Shown here piece by piece: positions 1 to 6,955 of a stretch of 64,000 nt of DNA. The notes beneath the pieces are model-generated. The model saw nothing but the letters and a program-made list of their open reading frames with translations. It made no database searches and was not told the origin of the DNA. Each line of letters starts with the position of its first letter. Position 1 is the stretch's first letter. Source of the stretch: an uncultured Bacilli bacterium (GTDB lineage: Bacteria; Bacillota_I; Bacilli_A; RF39; UBA660); assembly GCA_934101115.1 (NCBI GenBank), contig CAKOPW010000003.1, positions 39,532 through 103,531 on the forward strand, given 5' to 3'. A program made the position numbers and the translations under genes.

Positions 1-439
1 TATTTTTTATTGCATTCATTTTCATTTTATAGGCTTTTGCTTTTTCACTTGGAAGAATGTTGGTTCTATGAAGATTTGAATCTACCATATATACTATTGC
101 TTCTTCTTTTGTCATATCTCTAACTATACATGGTATAAAGTTATTACCTAATAATTCAGAAGCAAATTTTCTCCTATGTCCTGCAATTATTTCATATCTA
201 TTATTTTCTTTTTTTCTTACAATAATTGGTTCTAATACACCATTATCTTTTATACTTTCTTTTAACTTTGATAAATCTTCATTTTCTTGTACCTTAAATG
301 GATGCTCTGGAAAATCATCTATTAAAGATAAATCAATTATTTCTACTTTTTCTTTCTTATCTTCATCTCTGTCTTCTTGAGTTGAAAAGAAATCATCTAA
401 CTTGAATGTTGTTAGGTCTATGTTTTTCTTTTGTTCCAT
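1..439 (-). CDS. parB: ParB-like partition protein, mobile-element type (partial, C-terminus off the left edge)
   Basis: I translated this frame directly from the reverse strand: 146 codons are open to the window edge. It contains the ParB/Srx nuclease-like core, with a GHRR box and the segment NLHRTNILPSEKAKA that follows it in plasmid and ICE ParB proteins. ParB binds parS sites and loads the partition complex moved by ParA. The start at 439 has an AAAGGAGG site 9 nt upstream. The gene overlaps the 3' end of parA by 47 bp, so the two are co-transcribed and probably coupled. It is clearly different from the chromosomal ParB at 47.5 kb. The HTH and dimerisation parts lie outside the window. 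Confidence 0.93.
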   Translation of the reverse strand, partial: MEQKKNIDLTTFKLDDFFSTQEDRDEDKKEKVEIIDLSLIDDFPEHPFKVQENEDLSKLKESIKDNGVLEPIIVRKKENNRYEIIAGHRRKFASELLGNNFIPCIVRDMTKEEAIVYMVDSNLHRTNILPSEKAKAYKMKMNAIKN

Positions 440-1220
440 CTTTCAATACCTCCTTTGCAAAATTCTCATAAGCAAGTGCAACTTTACTATTTTTATCATA
501 TGAAAATATACTTTGCCCCTGTGCTGTTGATTCAGCAATTTTTATTGCTCTTGGAATTTGTGTATCAAATATTTTAAATACCATTCCATAAGTGTCATTT
601 AATTCTTGCCTAATATTCCTAGCTAATCTTGTTCTTTCATCAACTAAAGAAAGTAATATTCCTCCGACTTCTAAGTTAGGATTAATTTTCTTTCTGACTT
701 TAATTACTGTTTGTAATAAGTGTCCCATACCCTTAGTAGCTAAAAACTGACTCTGCACAGGAATTATAACTTTATCTGCACAAGCAAGAGCGTTAATTGT
801 TATCATTCCTAAACTTGGCATACAATCAATTAGTACATAATCATAATCTTTCTTTAAATCATGTAGGACATTTTTCATTGTATATTCTCTACTCATTGCA
901 TTTACCAAACTTACTTCCAACGACGAAAGTTCTAGATTGGATGGAATTAAATCTACACCTTCACTATGATGAAGGATTGCTTCTTTTGGATTCACATCTT
1001 TATCAGTTATTGAATCTTGCATAAGTGTTGCTAAAGTAATTGGTATCTCATCTACATTATGCCATCCCATATAAGTTGTTAAATCTCCTTGTGGATCAGC
1101 ATCTACTAATAAGACTTTTTGTCCTTTTTTAGCAAGTGCTACTCCAAGGCTGAATGTAGAAGTTGTTTTTGCTGTTCCTCCTTTCTGATTAGAGATTGCT
1201 ATAATCTTACCTTCTTTCAT
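393..1220 (-). CDS. parA: ParA-family partition ATPase of the left mobile element
   Basis: Deviant Walker A motif NQKGGTAKTT lies near residues 9-18, with the DADPQGD switch and the DCMPSLG Walker B region after it, so this is a ParA/Soj/MinD-type ATPase. The reading frame is open up to 1271, but the start at 1220 is preferred because GGAGGTGAACAG sits directly before this ATG and homology begins here. Such ATPases move ParB-parS complexes over the nucleoid. parB follows with an overlap. A terminator (1281-1314) separates parA from the gene upstream, so it should have its own promoter. The chromosome carries a second, distinct ParA at 48.4 kb; this one belongs to the integrated element. Confidence 0.95.
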   Translation of the reverse strand: MKEGKIIAISNQKGGTAKTTSTFSLGVALAKKGQKVLLVDADPQGDLTTYMGWHNVDEIPITLATLMQDSITDKDVNPKEAILHHSEGVDLIPSNLELSSLEVSLVNAMSREYTMKNVLHDLKKDYDYVLIDCMPSLGMITINALACADKVIIPVQSQFLATKGMGHLLQTVIKVRKKINPNLEVGGILLSLVDERTRLARNIRQELNDTYGMVFKIFDTQIPRAIKIAESTAQGQSIFSYDKNSKVALAYENFAKEVLKDGTKEKHRPNNIQVR

Positions 1221-1240
1221 CTGTTCACCTCCTTCTTTTT

Positions 1241-1261
1241 TAGCCATCTTAATAATGGCTA
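1241..1261. promoter_or_regulatory. Inverted repeat just upstream of the parA ribosome binding site
   Basis: TAGCCAT and ATGGCTA are perfect inverted arms separated by 7 nt, immediately upstream of the parA Shine-Dalgarno. A looser palindrome (TATCCCA TT TGGGTATA) lies at 1264-1280. Partition operons are usually autoregulated by ParA or ParB through such sites, so operator or parS function is plausible. It could also be an mRNA hairpin. Confidence 0.4.
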
Positions 1262-1280
1262 TGTATCCCATTTGGGTATA

Positions 1281-1314
1281 AAAAAAGAACTAAGTACAAT
1301 TTGTATTTAGTTCT
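1281..1314 (-). terminator. Rho-independent terminator after the 1326 gene
   Basis: On the minus strand AGAACTAA pairs with TTAGTTCT around an inner TAC/GTA pairing, followed by six T. It ends the transcript of the gene at 1326-1643 before parA. Confidence 0.75.
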
Positions 1315-1325
1315 CTATAATATGT

Positions 1326-1643
1326 TTAAATTTTTGGATTTTTAAGTTGATAATAATTAAACTTGCACTTCTTCCAAATATCTTCTATCTCTTTCTCTAT
1401 TTCTTCAAGTGTCATATTCTCAATCGAATATATTGTAGTTCTAACCCAAAATTTATCTTTTTGAGTTACTAATCTAAATTCATAATTATATTCATCACTT
1501 ATTTCATATTCATATACATCTATGAAATATTTTATACCTTTATCATCTTTTACCTTCTTTTGAAAAAATCTATTTGCATACTGTTCTACTACAGGAACTG
1601 ATGCTTCCTTATAACCAGCATTAATTAAAACTTTTTCTGTCAT
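1326..1643 (-). CDS. Hypothetical protein, 105 aa
   Basis: I do not recognise this family. It is soluble, with no signal peptide or membrane segment, and has an aromatic-rich beta-type middle (YFIDVYEYEISDEYNYEF, then FWVRTTIY) and an acidic amphipathic helix with EEIEKEIEDIWKK. A GTG and two ATGs lie at the 5' end. The ATG at 1643 has AGGTGG at 5 nt and is the best start, though 1646 or 1652 are possible. The gene overlaps the end of the frameshifted gene upstream by about 20 bp, so the two were probably an operon. It may be a cargo or immunity-type partner of the neighbour, but nothing in the sequence proves this. Confidence 0.7.
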   Translation of the reverse strand: MTEKVLINAGYKEASVPVVEQYANRFFQKKVKDDKGIKYFIDVYEYEISDEYNYEFRLVTQKDKFWVRTTIYSIENMTLEEIEKEIEDIWKKCKFNYYQLKNPKI

Positions 1644-2171
1644 CATTACCACCTACATTCTTATATTTTTCATAAATATCATCAATAGTTTTAATAGAAC
1701 TACTACAATCTTCGGGATAATTAGTTTTCCACCAATTGAACTTATTTTCTATTTTTTTTCTAACCTTTGAAGTATTTATATTAGAGTATTTTTCAATTCC
1801 TAACAAAACAGGTATAATAGAATTTCCACAAATACATACATCATAATTCACAACTTTCATAAATCCATATCCATTATTTTTATAAGAAATTTTATCTTTA
1901 TAAGATATATACAGATAATCATCTTTAAATAAATGATTAATCTCTAATGGTATATAATCTATATCAACTACATCAGCAGTTTTAACATAGCCAAACATAT
2001 ACCAAATTACTCTACTGCGAATTTCTACATAACTTTCTGGTAAATCTTCTCTTTTTATTTTTGTTGGATATATTCCATGAGAAAAAGAAATTCATTATCA
2101 GTATCAACTGTTTCTCTGGTTTTTTTTCCAAACTTTCCTCTTGTATAAACATTTGAATTAATTTGCTTCAT
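1621..2171 (-). pseudogene. Frameshifted hypothetical gene of the left element
   Basis: A start at 2171 has AGGTGAT upstream and opens MKQINSNVYTRGKFGKK, but the frame stops after 38 codons. The continuation is in another frame: HGIYPTKIKREDLPES, then VEIRSRVIWYMFGYVKTADV, running on to a stop at 1621. The two frames join at an A5/T5 run at 2082-2086: adding one base restores one continuous protein of about 180 aa (..NEFLFSHGIYPTK..). The downstream ATG at 1998 has no ribosome binding site, so it is probably not a real start. The family is not recognised. The frameshift could be a true inactivating mutation, phase variation at the homopolymer, or a sequencing error. Confidence 0.75.
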
Positions 2172-2182
2172 TTTCTTATCAC

Positions 2183-3109
2183 CTACAATTCTCTAGGACA
2201 ATGTGGTTTATAAAGAACATCTTTAAATCCATATACTTTTTTACATTCATGACATATTACTGCTATAGCATCAAATCCTTCAATTATTTCCCCATCACCT
2301 TTTTGAATAACTATATTTTTAGATTTGCACTTAGGACAAAATACTCCATCATCTTTAAATACTTCTTCTTTAGTACAAAAATCTCTAATTATTTCATATC
2401 CATTTAAATAATCATATTTAGGAGCAAATTCATCACTATTAAAAACTTTAACTCTTCCAAACATAAACTCAATTTTATCAATCTTTTTTTCTATATGATA
2501 GTGTCCACAATACCATTTATCATAATCAATTAATTCTTCAACAATATCTAAAAAATTTTCCATTGATTTATCAACTTTGGACTGATTTATAAATGGTAAA
2601 AAAGTTTCTTTAGGTTCATATTTTAAGGGACATGTATGTGACAAAATCACATCAACATGTTTACCACTATATTTTTTTAATATCATTTCTTTTTCCCTGT
2701 CAAATAATTGCTCATCTTTAAACCACTGATATCCATTACATAATCTATAATCTTTATCTACTGAGTATGCACCACCTATAACAAGAACTTTTTTACCATC
2801 AAGTTCATAGCATTCTCCATTTTTTGCAAAAATAATATATGGGTACTTTTCTTCAATAAAAACTTTGCCATCAAACATTTCTACCTCTTTATAAGTTTTA
2901 ATATTCTCTGGTCTTTCTTCATGATTACCTTGAATACAAAATAATTTTATTTTATATGAGCTTATAAATTCTTTTAATTTAGAGTCTTTATTATTTAAAT
3001 AATAATTAATTCCAGCATCACCTAAAATAATAATTATATCTTCATCTGTTTGTTTCAAATGACCTAATCTATAGAACTCTCCATGAGTATCACCTGTTAT
3101 AAATATCAT
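2183..3109 (-). CDS. Calcineurin-like metallophosphoesterase with C-terminal zinc ribbon
   Basis: The N-terminal half has the full metallophosphoesterase signature in order: GDTHGE (residues 6-11), GDAG, GNHEE, SHT and GHYH, which bind two metal ions and hydrolyse phosphoesters. The C-terminus carries CPKC and CHEC pairs, a probable zinc ribbon, which is unusual for this family. AAGGAGG lies 8 nt before the ATG at 3109. The 3' end lies just upstream of the frameshifted gene (start 2171), so both may be one transcript. The substrate cannot be told from sequence; nucleotide or protein phosphate are both possible. It sits on the left mobile element, where such enzymes are common cargo. Confidence 0.85.
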   Translation of the reverse strand: MIFITGDTHGEFYRLGHLKQTDEDIIIILGDAGINYYLNNKDSKLKEFISSYKIKLFCIQGNHEERPENIKTYKEVEMFDGKVFIEEKYPYIIFAKNGECYELDGKKVLVIGGAYSVDKDYRLCNGYQWFKDEQLFDREKEMILKKYSGKHVDVILSHTCPLKYEPKETFLPFINQSKVDKSMENFLDIVEELIDYDKWYCGHYHIEKKIDKIEFMFGRVKVFNSDEFAPKYDYLNGYEIIRDFCTKEEVFKDDGVFCPKCKSKNIVIQKGDGEIIEGFDAIAVICHECKKVYGFKDVLYKPHCPREL

Positions 3110-3173
3110 ACTTTTCCTCCTTCAATTACAATAACTAAATTTTAATATATTCTCTTAAATTATAAAAATATGC

Positions 3174-3203
3174 AAAATAAAAACCAGCCATTTTTTGACT
3201 AGT
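3174..3203 (-). terminator. Terminator after the HipA-like kinase gene
   Basis: On the minus strand ACTAGTC pairs (with G-T wobbles) with GGCTGGT across a 7-nt loop and is followed by a T-rich tail. It lies 15 nt after the stop of the kinase gene. Confidence 0.6.
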
Positions 3204-3218
3204 TCTAAAAACAAAGTA

Positions 3219-4406
3219 TTATTGTTCTATCAATTTTTTTAATTTGTTAATCTGTCTATTTAATAAGATACATAATTTATTAATTCTTCTATCCGTCATT
3301 TTAGTAATATGCTGATATTTATGCAATAAGCTATCGAATTCTTCAACTATGCCATCTAACTTAGATGCATCTATTCTCTTAATATCTTTTACTACTTTTA
3401 TTATTTCATCAAATGGTTTAACTTCATAAAATAGACGACCATGTCCAGAAATAACAACTTCTTCATCATTGTAATCTTGAATATTTAAACTTTGTCCATT
3501 ATCAAATATTGGAGCCATATCTAACCATTCTAAAGTATTAACATCACGAATTATACCAAAATTATTTAAATGTCTATCTTCATTCATTATTAAGAAATCT
3601 AAGATATACATATTTTCTAATTTTTCACGAGCATCTTTAATACCTTTTCTTTCTAAAAGTTTAACATAATCTTCATAATCTTCTATACTATCATGTCTTT
3701 TCATATCATTTCTTATCTGATATGCTGTAATAAGTTCTGTGTCTTTTGTTATAAAACAAGGACATTTAGAAACTACCATATCTTTATAAGTATCTATAGT
3801 ATAAGTAACATGATTAAAACCTAATCTTTCACAAATCATTGATGCTAATACTTCATTAAAAGGTTGTAATATCTCATTTTTATAACCACCTTTTAGTAAA
3901 TATCTTGTCTTATCTTCAATAATCCACGCTTTTTTTAGCATTCCATCTGTTGTATTATTTGGTGTCTTTAATGATTCACCGCTAGCTATAGTTTTGGTAT
4001 TTAAAGATAAAGATGCTTCCATAAATTCAGTATAATCAAAATCATTGTCAAAGAAATTGATATCATCATATTTAATATCACTATCGTAAGGTTTTAACCA
4101 AAATTGATCAGATAAAGATAAACCAAAAGCTTTATCTAATAGTTCGCTAGGAGCAATTATATCTAATCGATGCAACAACAAGTCCAACTTATCTCGCCAT
4201 GATGGAATTCCTCTTCCTTGAAACCATTTACTAAGATTAGTTCTAAATGGAGTATTATTAAAATCTTCCTTAGTATAAAAAGCTTTTAATATATAAGGTG
4301 CATATTCAATATTATAAACATCATAAATTCTTGTAAATACGCCAACTCCAGAATCATACTCAGTTACTAGCACTTCCTTATCTTTATTCATAAGAATACA
4401 TTTCAT
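3219..4406 (-). CDS. HipA/CtkA-like serine/threonine kinase
   Basis: The C-terminal half matches HipA-type kinases: LIMNEDRHLNNFG near residues 272-284 holds the catalytic Asp (about 277) and metal-binding Asn (about 282), and APIFDNGQSL near 298-307 corresponds to the DFG-like Asp. The N-terminal 150 residues are family-specific. HipA proteins phosphorylate translation factors and cause growth arrest. A HipB-type antitoxin normally precedes them, but no HTH gene is adjacent, so this may be a CtkA-like solo kinase. The start has GGAG about 11 nt upstream and an extended -10 promoter (4438-4443). It is the last gene of the left element before the amidase junction. Confidence 0.85.
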   Translation of the reverse strand: MKCILMNKDKEVLVTEYDSGVGVFTRIYDVYNIEYAPYILKAFYTKEDFNNTPFRTNLSKWFQGRGIPSWRDKLDLLLHRLDIIAPSELLDKAFGLSLSDQFWLKPYDSDIKYDDINFFDNDFDYTEFMEASLSLNTKTIASGESLKTPNNTTDGMLKKAWIIEDKTRYLLKGGYKNEILQPFNEVLASMICERLGFNHVTYTIDTYKDMVVSKCPCFITKDTELITAYQIRNDMKRHDSIEDYEDYVKLLERKGIKDAREKLENMYILDFLIMNEDRHLNNFGIIRDVNTLEWLDMAPIFDNGQSLNIQDYNDEEVVISGHGRLFYEVKPFDEIIKVVKDIKRIDASKLDGIVEEFDSLLHKYQHITKMTDRRINKLCILLNRQINKLKKLIEQ

Positions 4407-4437
4407 TTGATAATCAGCTCCTTTCTCTCTATATAAT

Positions 4438-4466
4438 ATTATACCATTTTTATTGATATAAATAAA
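4438..4466 (-). promoter_or_regulatory. Extended -10 promoter of the HipA-like kinase gene
   Basis: The minus strand reads TGGTATAAT, a TGn extended -10 with a consensus TATAAT at 4438-4443. The -35 (TTTATT at 4461-4466) is weak, which fits an extended -10 promoter. The ATG follows about 32 nt downstream of the -10. Confidence 0.55.
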
Positions 4467-4513
4467 TGAAATTACAGTGTTTTTCCTGTTAACTATAGTT
4501 CTTTATTTATATA

Positions 4514-4541
4514 TAAAAAGCCAGTTATTATATTAACTAGC
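4514..4541 (-). terminator. Terminator between the amidase fragment and the kinase gene
   Basis: Minus-strand GCTAGTT / AACTGGC stem (7 bp with one wobble), loop of 8, then TTTTTATATAT. It would stop transcription leaving the truncated amidase and insulate the left element. Confidence 0.6.
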
Positions 4542-4556
4542 ATATCTTAATATCAA

Positions 4557-4811
4557 TCAAGTGCCGAGGCAACGGCACACAAGACCTCCTGCATTTATGT
4601 GATTAGACACAACAATAACATTACTATCATTTCCAAAAGCATTCTTAATTCTATTGACTCTTTGAGTTGGACTCAATGTTTCATCTGTTTCCCTTGTAAT
4701 ATAAACAGGAATCCCAAGTCTTTTTAACTCATCATACATTATTTTACTAATAGCTAAAGTCATATTTTTTTCAATTATATCATTTCCACTTGCACCGTTA
4801 TCAGTACCACC
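4557..4811 (-). pseudogene. N-acetylmuramoyl-L-alanine amidase, internal fragment (cut at both ends)
   Basis: Read on the minus strand from the ICE junction, the frame gives HGGTDNGASGNDIIEKN, a stretch starting MTLAISKIMYDELKRLG, and VVSNHINAGG. These are the N-terminal and central motifs of Amidase_3 (PF01520), a zinc enzyme that cleaves the MurNAc-L-Ala bond. The 5' codons (MNNYKIIIDPGHGG) lie 26 kb away at 31089-31130, on the far side of the ICE. After NHINAGG the homology breaks off into LVCRCLGT and a stop, so the rest of the gene has been displaced by the left element. The genuine amidase part is 4584-4811. The ATG at 4763 is internal, so this is not an independent gene. Confidence 0.88.
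4561..4586. other. Probable attachment-site junction of the left mobile element
   Basis: Amidase homology stops at the second Gly codon of NHINAGG (4584). Just outside lies the inverted repeat GTGCCG aggcaa CGGCAC (4561-4578), GC-rich in an AT-rich region. A dyad next to a break in a conserved gene is what an integrase attachment arm looks like. The other end is outside the window. Confidence 0.5.
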
Positions 4812-4837
4812 ATGTGGAGGAATCGGAAAAATCCAAA
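4810..4837. other. ICE attachment site, left end
   Basis: CCATGT (4810-4815) is shared with the right end (31093-31098). Inside it the element begins GGAGGAA, 7 nt, AATCCAAA (4816-4822 and 4830-4837), and the right end carries the same arms with the same spacing in inverted orientation. The serine recombinase gene ends only 15 bp further in. Confidence 0.85.
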
Positions 4838-4852
4838 TAAATTTAAAATTAA

Positions 4853-6451
4853 TTAAAAATCAAAATTCCATTGTATTTCTATACTTCTTGTTTTAGTTTC
4901 CTTATTGTATTCTCCAATATAAATCTTATCAATAAATTCATCAACTACTACTTTATTTAATTCTTTAATATGTTTATATTTCTTTAAAAGATCATCCGCT
5001 TGCTTTTTTTCTTCTTTAACATTTTCTAAAGAAGTTAATTCATTTTCTATTATTTTTATTCTTTTAGTCATAGCTTCAATCTCTCTTAAATAATCACTAG
5101 ACATCATTGCAAACATATCACTAGTAATAACTCCTTTAACTTTATCTTCATAAAGATTTCGATAATAATCTCTATTATCATCAATTTTTCTGATAAGACT
5201 ATTTTTTTCTTTTTCTAAAGTCTTTATTGCATTTTGATTATCCGAACTTCCCATTCTACTTTTTTCGTATAACTCTTTCAAGTTATTTTTATCATAATAT
5301 TTTTCTAGTAAATCATTGATAGCGTTAAGTAATATTTTTTCTAACTCATCCATTCTAATTGCCTTATTATTTGTACATATACCAAATTTTTTATTTCCTT
5401 TACATTGCATATATGCTCGTTTGCCGGTTTCTTCACTTTTAACTTTAAAAACGTTTCTCATAAAAGTTTTTCCACAACAGCTGCAATAAACTTTTCTAGT
5501 CAAATAATGTACTTCACCAGTTTTAATAGGTTTATTATGTGTTCCTAATATCATTTGCACTTTATTCCATGTTTCTAAATCTATAATTGGTTCGTGTGAA
5601 TTTAAAGTTCTAATCCACTCCTTTTCAGGTACTTTTTTAGGTTTATGATTTTTATAACTTACAAAAGTTGTTCTTCCTTGAACTAAATTACCAATATATA
5701 CCTCGTTTTTTAACATTTGAGCAATTGTATCAGGTCTCCATTTAACTGTTTTTAAATCACATGTAGAACATACAAATTTACTACCCTTTTGTTTTTTATA
5801 AAGAGCTCTTGATGGAATATTATTATTATTTAGATACTCGCAAATTCTATAATAGCCATAACCATTTGCATACATTTCAAATATTTTTTTCACTACTTTA
5901 GATGCCACTGGATCTATAATCAACTTATGTCCATCTTCACTTCTATCATATCCGTAAGAAGCAAAACTTCCCATAAATAATCCATCTTCTCTTTTATTTT
6001 TTAAAGATTTTTTAATATTTTGTGACAAATCATCCAGATACCATTCATTAATAAGACCATTTATCTGGCGAGATTTTTTATTTGATTCAATACTTGTATC
6101 AGCATTATCAACAATACTTACAAATCTAACTCCCCACTCTATAAACTTATTGTGCAAATATCTTTCGATAACTTCCATATCCCTTGAAAACCTTGATTGT
6201 GATTTACATAAAACTAAATTAATTTTGCCGCTTTCACAATCTTTTATCAATCTTTCAAAATCCGGTCTATAAGTTCCTGCTCCCGAAAAATCATCATCAG
6301 AATAAATATCAACAACATTCCACCCATTTTGGATAGCATATTTTAAACACATACTTCTTTGATTAACTATACTATTACTATCATCATCTTTATTTAATTT
6401 GTCTCTGTCTTCATCAGATAATCTACAATAAACACCTACCTTTTCTAACAT
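4853..6451 (-). CDS. Large serine recombinase (ICE integrase)
   Basis: The protein has the resolvase/invertase catalytic domain at the N-terminus (VYCRLSDED, nucleophilic Ser about residue 12), followed by DFSGAGTYRPDFERL and the SRFSRD box. A PF07508-type recombinase domain (about 165-270), a zinc ribbon with CSCCGKTF and a C-terminal coiled coil (about 390-500) follow. About 532 aa is usual for large serine integrases. They recombine short attP and attB sites without host factors. The ATG at 6457 is only 1 nt from GGAGG, whereas the ATG at 6451 is 7 nt away, so 6451 is chosen. The gene lies next to the left attachment site, as expected for the ICE integrase. Confidence 0.96.
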   Translation of the reverse strand: MLEKVGVYCRLSDEDRDKLNKDDDSNSIVNQRSMCLKYAIQNGWNVVDIYSDDDFSGAGTYRPDFERLIKDCESGKINLVLCKSQSRFSRDMEVIERYLHNKFIEWGVRFVSIVDNADTSIESNKKSRQINGLINEWYLDDLSQNIKKSLKNKREDGLFMGSFASYGYDRSEDGHKLIIDPVASKVVKKIFEMYANGYGYYRICEYLNNNNIPSRALYKKQKGSKFVCSTCDLKTVKWRPDTIAQMLKNEVYIGNLVQGRTTFVSYKNHKPKKVPEKEWIRTLNSHEPIIDLETWNKVQMILGTHNKPIKTGEVHYLTRKVYCSCCGKTFMRNVFKVKSEETGKRAYMQCKGNKKFGICTNNKAIRMDELEKILLNAINDLLEKYYDKNNLKELYEKSRMGSSDNQNAIKTLEKEKNSLIRKIDDNRDYYRNLYEDKVKGVITSDMFAMMSSDYLREIEAMTKRIKIIENELTSLENVKEEKKQADDLLKKYKHIKELNKVVVDEFIDKIYIGEYNKETKTRSIEIQWNFDF

Positions 6452-6521
6452 AGCCATTCCTCCAATATTTTGGAATAACTAAAAATGCTAAATTGCAATA
6501 CACTTTTATTATAAATCATTT

Positions 6522-6659
6522 TTAAGAATTATTTAATCTAAAATTTTCAGTTTCTAATTTTAAAATAATATTTAACAATTTTTTGTTAAGCAAATCTTTC
6601 AATTCTTTCTCAGATATTGATTCATTATTTTTAAATTTGTATTTTACATTATAAGTCAT
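6522..6659 (-). CDS. Small ORF upstream of the integrase, 45 aa
   Basis: The frame encodes MTYNVKYKFKNNESISEKEL and ends in an amphipathic helix KDLLNKKLLNIILKLETENF. The beta-strand-plus-helix pattern and the position just upstream of the serine recombinase fit the small proteins often found beside recombinases in Firmicutes elements, which may act as directionality factors. No strong ribosome binding site is seen directly before the ATG (AAAGGA is about 17 nt away), so the start and even its expression are uncertain. Confidence 0.5.
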   Translation of the reverse strand: MTYNVKYKFKNNESISEKELKDLLNKKLLNIILKLETENFRLNNS

Positions 6660-6955
6660 TCCAAAAATTTTTTCCTTTCTCTTTTAGTTTTTAAATAAGA
6701 TTTTACACAATAAAAAATTCTTATCTTCTTAGCTTATAGATTTGCAACAATATAATTAATTTTTAATAAAGGTAATAAATAAGAAAAAGACATTTACTTT
6801 ATTTACAATATAATAAGAATCTTATGATAAGTTTATACGTAGCAGTTATTATTTGATATGCATAACCTATCAATAAATAATATTCTTGAATTCATAATAA
6901 ATTTACAAATCAATTTGATAATATTTTCTATTGTTATCAAAACAGCAAATATTGC
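6660..6955. other. AT-rich intergenic region with a hairpin, ICE
   Basis: About 300 bp without a convincing gene. At 6914-6941 TTTGATAA and TTATCAAA form a perfect 8-bp inverted repeat around a 12-nt loop, 15 bp after the virD4 stop. No T-run follows on the minus strand, so it may be a weak terminator, an mRNA stabiliser or a protein site. The rest is very AT-rich and could hold the integrase promoter; I see no consensus I would defend. Confidence 0.45.

Noticed and set aside
3219..4560. A hipBA toxin-antitoxin pair
   Set aside because: No HTH gene adjoins the kinase on either side; only the kinase can be supported.
4557..4763. A stand-alone 68-aa gene starting MTLAISKIMYDELKRLG
   Set aside because: Amidase homology continues upstream of this ATG in the same frame to the ICE junction, and there is no ribosome binding site. 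It is an internal piece of a split gene.
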